Shown here piece after piece: positions 58,918-64,000 of a stretch of 64,000 nt of DNA. Below the pieces are notes generated by a model. That model was not told the origin of the DNA. It ran no database searches and worked only from the letters and a program-made list of their open reading frames with translations. How positions within the stretch are numbered: the first letter of the stretch is position 1; each line of letters opens with the position of its first letter. Where the stretch lies: contig QOQV01000006.1 in the NCBI GenBank assembly GCA_003327435.1, positions 110,065-174,064 on the forward strand, written 5' to 3'. The DNA comes from Ignavibacteriota bacterium. Lineage in GTDB: Bacteria > Bacteroidota > Ignavibacteria > UBA10030 > BY39. The translations under genes were made by a program, and so were the position numbers.

Positions 58918-61089
58918 ATGGTGAATGGATTTGTTTATATTACACTACAAGGAAAGTGGTTTCTTTTCTTTTTGCTTTCAGTTCTTTTTATTTTGCTCAC
59001 TTATTTTTTTTATAAATATACTATACCCCCAATAACTTTCTATAAGAAATTAATTTTATCGTTATTAAGAAGTATTGCACTCGTATTGTTAATATTATTG
59101 CTTTACGAACCAATTTTGAGTGTCGTCAAATTTTTAAAGGAGAGACCAAAAATTGGTGTAGTAATTGACAATACCCAAAGTTTGTTGGTTTCTGCAACCT
59201 CCAGAAACCAAATTCAAAAACTCAAAGAATTTTTTAAAACTAAAAAGCTTGAAGAAAAATTCCCGGAAATCTCTTTCGATTATTATTCTTTTAAGAATCA
59301 AGGAGTTAAATACAATAAATTTTCGTTTGATTCGCTAAATTTTGATGGTGAGCTTACAAATATATCGTCAGCACTACATACAGTTAAAAATGAAAATTAT
59401 AGCTCATTGGTTTTAATCACTGATGGCAATTTTAACTCAGGAAGAAATCCAATTTACGAAGTTGAGGAATTAAATATACCGATTTTCGTAATTGGAGTTG
59501 GGGATACAGTACAACAAAGAGATATAATGATATCAAAAGTACAGACAAATAATATTGTTTATGCTGGTAGCAAAGTACCGGTGGAAGTGACTCTAAAATG
59601 GTTTGGTTTTGAGGGTGAAAATGCTGAATTGATATTTTCAGAAGATAAAAAAATAATTTCTCGTACAATAATTAGATTAGATGAAGGTGAAATTGAGAAA
59701 CGTATAATACTAAATTATGATGCAATCAATGTTGGAATTAATAAATTAAATTTGAGTGTTTCAGTTTTAAAAGACGAATTGACTGAAAAGAATAATTATA
59801 AAGATTTTTATATCGAAGTTTTAAAAAGCAAATTAAAGGTGTTAATAATCGCCGGTGCTCCTTCTTCAGATGTATCAATAGTGTTTAATACGCTTTCTGA
59901 AAACTTTAATTATAGTGTAATGAGCTTTATTCAGAAAAATTCTGATGAGTTTTATCCATTTTATAAAAATGGTAAATATGAAATTAAATTTAGTGATGCT
60001 ATTATTGATACAAGTGATTGTATTGTATTAGTAAATTATCCAACCCAGATTACTAAAATTAACACAATAACAAAAATCTTTAGTAAAATTCAGGAGAAAA
60101 AAATACCTGTTTTCATAGTTTTAGGTAAGAATGTAGATTATTCCAAATTGCAAAATTTGGATCCAATTTTACCATTCAACTGGCAATCAGCTAATTCAAG
60201 AGAAATGTTTGTCTTTCCAGCATTAAATGAAAAAGTTGCAAGCTCAATTTTATTGACTAAAGATCTCACAAAGGAATCTTATCAACAGCTTCCTCCGATA
60301 TATAAACATTCAACACAATATCGCGCAAAACCTGAGTCTTATGTGATTGCATATGTGAAAGACCTTAGTGTTCAACTAAATGAACCAATATTTATCAACA
60401 GAAATGTGAATCGTCAAAAAAGTTTTGCGATCTTAGGTTATGGTATATGGAGATGGAAATTACTTACACAGGGATCAATTAACGAAAAATTCCTTTATAA
60501 CTTTTTGACTAATATAATTAATTGGTTAACGGTTATTGAAGATAAACAAAAAATTCGTGTTACGCCAGTCAAACAAAACTTTACAACTGCCGATCCAATT
60601 GAATTCACAGCAGAGATATATAATGAACAATATCAACCTATTGATGATGCAAATTTGAAAGTTTTTATAAAATCTAAGGATATTAATTATGAACTATTAA
60701 TGAACGGTATTGGTAATGGGAGATATGAAGGTAGTATCGATAATTTGAAAGCTGGGGATTATAGCTATTCTGCGAATGTGGAAGTCAATGGTGTAAATAT
60801 TGGTGAGGTAAAAGGTAGGTTTTCTGTTGGGAATATTAATATTGAGTACCTGGACACCCGTATGAATATTCATCTATTAAAGAAAATCGGATTGCAGTCT
60901 GGAGGAAAATATTTTGATGTGGATTTAATTGATAAATTAATCGATGAATTATCCAGTGTAAAAGTTCAAACCGCTGAACGGAAGATTGTTAATGAATATA
61001 AGCTTTGGACTGAAGAAGCAATTGCTGGGATTGTAATAATAATTTTTATTATTGAGTGGTTTATAAGAAAGAGAAATGGATTATTGTAA
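58918..61089 (+). CDS. VWA-like domain membrane protein
   Basis: N-terminal TM segments, IGVVIDNTQSLL, SSLVLITDGNFNSG; C-terminal TM and basic tail. Confidence 0.72.
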   Translation: MVNGFVYITLQGKWFLFFLLSVLFILLTYFFYKYTIPPITFYKKLILSLLRSIALVLLILLLYEPILSVVKFLKERPKIGVVIDNTQSLLVSATSRNQIQKLKEFFKTKKLEEKFPEISFDYYSFKNQGVKYNKFSFDSLNFDGELTNISSALHTVKNENYSSLVLITDGNFNSGRNPIYEVEELNIPIFVIGVGDTVQQRDIMISKVQTNNIVYAGSKVPVEVTLKWFGFEGENAELIFSEDKKIISRTIIRLDEGEIEKRIILNYDAINVGINKLNLSVSVLKDELTEKNNYKDFYIEVLKSKLKVLIIAGAPSSDVSIVFNTLSENFNYSVMSFIQKNSDEFYPFYKNGKYEIKFSDAIIDTSDCIVLVNYPTQITKINTITKIFSKIQEKKIPVFIVLGKNVDYSKLQNLDPILPFNWQSANSREMFVFPALNEKVASSILLTKDLTKESYQQLPPIYKHSTQYRAKPESYVIAYVKDLSVQLNEPIFINRNVNRQKSFAILGYGIWRWKLLTQGSINEKFLYNFLTNIINWLTVIEDKQKIRVTPVKQNFTTADPIEFTAEIYNEQYQPIDDANLKVFIKSKDINYELLMNGIGNGRYEGSIDNLKAGDYSYSANVEVNGVNIGEVKGRFSVGNINIEYLDTRMNIHLLKKIGLQSGGKYFDVDLIDKLIDELSSVKVQTAERKIVNEYKLWTEEAIAGIVIIIFIIEWFIRKRNGLL

Positions 61090-61117
61090 AAAGCCTCCGT
61101 TTAGTAACAGAGGCTTT
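61088..61117. terminator. Bidirectional terminator between convergent VWA-like gene and rpsT
   Basis: AAAAAGCCTC-c-GTT-tagt-AAC-a-GAGGCTTT hairpin. Confidence 0.85.
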
Positions 61118-61123
61118 ATGAAT

Positions 61124-61378
61124 TCATTGTAATTTATTGACGTATTTTGTCAGAGCGGATTTTTGATTTGCTGCTTTATTTTTATGTATTATACCTTTTG
61201 CAGCAATTTGATCGATAAGTTTAATAGTTTTTTTTAGGCGTTCAAGAGCTTTTGTCTTATCTTTTTCGTTTTTCACGCTTTTGATAGCTGTTTTCATTTT
61301 AGAAAGATAAGCTTTGTTTCTTAAACGTCTTTTTGCAGCTTGTCTGGCTTTTTTTAGCGCAGAGGCATGTCTAATCAT
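61124..61378 (-). CDS. rpsT: 30S ribosomal protein S20
   Basis: HASALKKARQAAKRRLRNKAYLSKMKTAIKSV...AAKGIIHKNKAANQKSALTKYV. Confidence 0.95.
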   Translation of the reverse strand: MIRHASALKKARQAAKRRLRNKAYLSKMKTAIKSVKNEKDKTKALERLKKTIKLIDQIAAKGIIHKNKAANQKSALTKYVNKLQ

Positions 61379-61450
61379 TCAATCTCCAATTTTTTTAAAT
61401 TACTTTATAATTTTTTTTAAAGATAGTTAAAAAAGCAAAAAAAAACAAAT

Positions 61451-61479
61451 TTGAATAATTGTAAGAATTTTATTATATT
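61451..61479 (+). promoter_or_regulatory. sigma70-type promoter of initiator tRNA
   Basis: TTGAAT-17-TATATT ending 15 nt before the tRNA 5' end. Confidence 0.6.
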
Positions 61480-61493
61480 TAAAACACATTGAT

Positions 61494-61566
61494 CGCGGGG
61501 TGGAGCAATTGGCAGCTCGTTGGGCTCATAACCCAAAGGTTGTAGGTTCAAGTCCTACCCCCGCTA
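61494..61566 (+). tRNA. Initiator tRNA-fMet (anticodon CAT)
   Basis: CGCGGGG...TTGGG-CTCATAA-CCCAA (three G:C pairs in the anticodon stem), T arm GTAGG-TTCAAGT-CCTAC, CCCCGCT + A73, unpaired 1-72. Confidence 0.93.
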
Positions 61567-61580
61567 CAAAAGAATGCTTT

Positions 61581-61612
61581 AGGGATTCTACTTTATTGTA
61601 GGATCCCTTTAT
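61581..61612 (+). terminator. Intrinsic terminator after tRNA-fMet
   Basis: AGGGATTCTAC-tttatt-GTAGGATCCCT followed by TTATTTTA. Confidence 0.8.
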
Positions 61613-61665
61613 TTTATATCGCCAGGTGGGATTTTGCATATTGAAAGGGTTTTATTATATTAAGT

Positions 61666-63114
61666 ATGGTCTTGTATGTGTTGAGAATCACACATTTGTG
61701 TGAATTATTTTGTATATTATATGATAAAAAACGGATTAAAAATTTGGTGAATCAAAAGATTATATATTACTCGGGTACAGGTGAATCTGGTTCGTCAATA
61801 AGGTTAAAAATTCACCGCACAGGCATTGAATTAAAAGAAGTTTACGATTATGAGGAATTATTAAAGGAACTAACATCTGAACAATATCAGATTTGTGTAA
61901 TTAGGTGTGAAAAAATTGATGATAAAATCATAGATCTAATCAGGAAGTTAAAAAAAGATAAACCAAACCTTGGAACTATCATAAGTGCAAATTCAGGTTT
62001 TGTTGAAGATGCAATTAAAGTTATTAAGTCAGGAGCTGATGATTATTTTGTTGGAAATCTGGCTGATCCACTTCTTATTGAGTCAATTGTTAGATATATA
62101 ACTGATTATGGAGGACGAAGTAATAATCATAATGTTAGCAAGGAAAAGTTTTCAGAAAATGAGTTAGTATTTTTAGGACAGAGTTCAGCTGCATCAGAAA
62201 TAAGATCAGCTATTAGTTTAATTGCAAAATCACAAACAACTGTTCTTTTAACGGGAGAGAGTGGAACAGGAAAAGAAGTTGTTGCTAGGAATATTCATTT
62301 ACAGAGTAATAGAGCTGATAAACCATTCGTTGCACTAAATTGTGCTACCTTACCTCGAGATGTTATAGAGAATGAACTATTCGGTCATGAAAGAGGTGCC
62401 TTTACAGGTGCTATACAGAAGAAGATGGGATGTTTTGAACTCGCACATGGTGGTACTATTCTTCTCGATGAAATTGGTGAGATGAGTATAGAAACACAAG
62501 CAAAATTGTTGAGAGTTATTGAAACTCAAAAATTTCGGCGTTTAGGTGGGAAAGAGGAAATAAATGTTGATGTAAGGATAATTGCTGCAACTAACAAGAA
62601 CATAGTAGAGGCACTTAAGACGAAAGAAATGAGAGAAGATCTGTATTATCGATTAAGTGTGATTGAGATATATATACCCCCCTTGCGAGAAAGGAGGGAA
62701 GATATTAATATTTTATTGGATTATTACCTAAAAGTATTTGCTAAAAAATACGAATTAAAGTATGTTCCTTCATTTGATGAAGAAGCTCTCGAGATATTGA
62801 ATAAATATGATTGGCCTGGTAATGTTAGAGAATTAAAGAATGTTGTTGAAAGAGCCATTGTGATATGCCCTCATAAACAAATCTCACCAAAATACTTTCC
62901 ACAGAGGATTCAACAATCCGTAAAGGTTGATAAATACATTAATATTCCAATCGGTACATCAACAAATGATGCAGAAGAAATAATGATACTCAAGACCTTA
63001 GAGTCTACAGGACATAACAAGAGTAAAGCTGCTAAAATACTGGGATGGAGTAGAAAGACACTGTATAACAAATTGTCAGCTATCCAAAATAAAAAAGATA
63101 GAAATAGTAATTAA
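61666..63114 (+). CDS. Sigma54-dependent activator with degenerate receiver-like N-terminus
   Basis: GESGTGKEVVARNIH, ERGAFTGAIQKK, GGTILLDEIGEMS, C-terminal Fis HTH (NKSKAAKILGWSRKTLYNKL). True start may be GTG 61747. Confidence 0.9.
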   Translation: MVLYVLRITHLCELFCILYDKKRIKNLVNQKIIYYSGTGESGSSIRLKIHRTGIELKEVYDYEELLKELTSEQYQICVIRCEKIDDKIIDLIRKLKKDKPNLGTIISANSGFVEDAIKVIKSGADDYFVGNLADPLLIESIVRYITDYGGRSNNHNVSKEKFSENELVFLGQSSAASEIRSAISLIAKSQTTVLLTGESGTGKEVVARNIHLQSNRADKPFVALNCATLPRDVIENELFGHERGAFTGAIQKKMGCFELAHGGTILLDEIGEMSIETQAKLLRVIETQKFRRLGGKEEINVDVRIIAATNKNIVEALKTKEMREDLYYRLSVIEIYIPPLRERREDINILLDYYLKVFAKKYELKYVPSFDEEALEILNKYDWPGNVRELKNVVERAIVICPHKQISPKYFPQRIQQSVKVDKYINIPIGTSTNDAEEIMILKTLESTGHNKSKAAKILGWSRKTLYNKLSAIQNKKDRNSN

Positions 63115-64000
63115 TTCGCCTTTAATATTATTTTGCCAGATGAGGATGTTTTTAACCAATATCCAATACCAGGTCTAATTGAGTCTGAAACTACATAACC
63201 TGAATTTTGATACCAAAAATCTGAGGCGATAATACCAGGGGGTATAGTTATTACATCTTGTACCGATATGGGTTTGCTGATTGAACCTATAAAGTTCCAT
63301 CCTTCTAAAACATCAATTGTATCGCTTAATATTAGTTCACCACTAATTAAAAGTTTATGTATATATGGAAATTTTACAAAATAAGCGTTACCGTTTTCTA
63401 AGTTCGTTACAATACTATAACCTGAAGAATTATAGAAAAAAAAATTCGATATAGCTGTCGGAAAAATTGTTTTTGCATTATTATCTGTAACTTTTACTGG
63501 TAATGAAATTATATTCCATCCCTGAGATAAACTAACTTCAATGGCATTGGAAGTATATACTCCGAAATTGAATATTGTACCTTCTGAAAGTGTATCTACT
63601 CTCACGGTGTAATACGGTGTAACTCTGGATGGAAAAGTTGTTTGCCATCCTGATTTCAGAGTAAGTGAGATAGTATATATACCAGGTGATATTGAATCGA
63701 ATAAATAATTACCGGTTTGATCAGAAATGCTTTTAAACGATTTACCTTCTCCATCAAGTTTAATTTCCCAACCAGATAAAAATGGCTCACCGTTATTCAA
63801 TGCTCCATTATTATTTGAATCAAAGAATATACTACCTTTAATTTTTTTTAGGGGAATTTGTGGAGTTAAGTTTACTACATTTTTTACAATTTGTAGCATC
63901 ATATCCCTTCTTGGTACAACTTTACCATTAACTGTTGCAGGTAGGTAAGCTTCACCTATGTTCCAGAGTATTACCCCACCGATGGTTGAATCTTTTACAA
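63111..64000 (-). CDS. Large surface/secreted protein, C-terminal part with SdrD/Cna-B-like domain (5' end beyond the window)
   Basis: KIKGSIFFDSNNNGALNNGEPFLSGWEIKLDGEGKSFKSISDQTGNYLFDSISPGIYTISLTLKSGW; frame stays open to 64000 (VKDSTIGGVILWNIGEAYLPATVNGKVVPRRDMM...), so ATG 63902 is not the real start. Confidence 0.75.
   Translation of the reverse strand, partial: VKDSTIGGVILWNIGEAYLPATVNGKVVPRRDMMLQIVKNVVNLTPQIPLKKIKGSIFFDSNNNGALNNGEPFLSGWEIKLDGEGKSFKSISDQTGNYLFDSISPGIYTISLTLKSGWQTTFPSRVTPYYTVRVDTLSEGTIFNFGVYTSNAIEVSLSQGWNIISLPVKVTDNNAKTIFPTAISNFFFYNSSGYSIVTNLENGNAYFVKFPYIHKLLISGELILSDTIDVLEGWNFIGSISKPISVQDVITIPPGIIASDFWYQNSGYVVSDSIRPGIGYWLKTSSSGKIILKAN

Noticed and set aside
61624-61640. 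Possible sigma54 promoter (CAGGTGGGATTTTGCAT)
   Set aside because: GG-to-GC spacing is 9 or 6 nt, not the required 10; sigma54 spacing is strict.
61634-61646. Third copy of the TTGCA-N3-TGCAA palindrome (TTGCATATTGAAA)
   Set aside because: One mismatch in a 5-bp half-site in AT-rich DNA; too weak to count without a genome-wide scan.
1-64000. Search by eye for CRISPR arrays, transposases, integrases, restriction-modification or other defence genes
   Set aside because: No spaced direct repeats and no recognisable mobile or defence protein motifs among the ORFs; MazG here is the housekeeping NTP pyrophosphohydrolase, and RadC is the chromosomal-type full-length form.

Overview
AT-rich chromosomal window from what looks like an Ignavibacteria/Chlorobi-type member of the Bacteroidota/FCB group. 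This is inferred from por/T9SS-type C-terminal sorting domains (NYPNPFNPST...), the 'alternative' GlmU-like protein and the ExbB-ExbD-ExbD-TonB-PstS-TPR operon. It is mostly densely packed, co-oriented housekeeping and envelope genes. No CRISPR array, transposon, prophage or rRNA operon was seen. Main blocks: (1) futalosine menaquinone locus (UbiA/MqnP, UbiX, UbiD-like, an MqnE-MqnA fusion, MqnC, MqnD, MenG) interleaved with chorismate genes (PabB, PabC, DAHP synthase); (2) ABC exporter and an LpoA-like TPR+PBP1 protein; (3) small coiled-coil lipoprotein plus secreted coiled-coil/LysM protein behind a perfect TTGACA-17-TATAAT promoter; (4) receiver, histidine kinase and NtrC-type regulator, then a STAS/ExbB/ExbD/ExbD/TonB/PstS-like/TPR operon preceded by two TTGCA-N3-TGCAA palindromes; (5) tRNA-Thr, PHP-T9SS protein, L31, GlmU-like, RsmB, Tdh/Kbl, Efp, AccB/AccC, GcvH/GcvPA, ComM, Mce, UvrC; (6) three consecutive periplasmic parvulin-type genes, MoxR, S8 protease and a VWA-like membrane protein; (7) S20, initiator tRNA, an orphan sigma54 activator with a degenerate receiver, and a partial surface protein. 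I found no convincing wholly new defence or mobile system. The best leads are the MqnE-MqnA fusion, the paired palindromes, the lipoprotein/LysM pair, the LpoA-like protein and the degenerate-receiver activator. All family calls come from reading motifs by eye; no database search was run.
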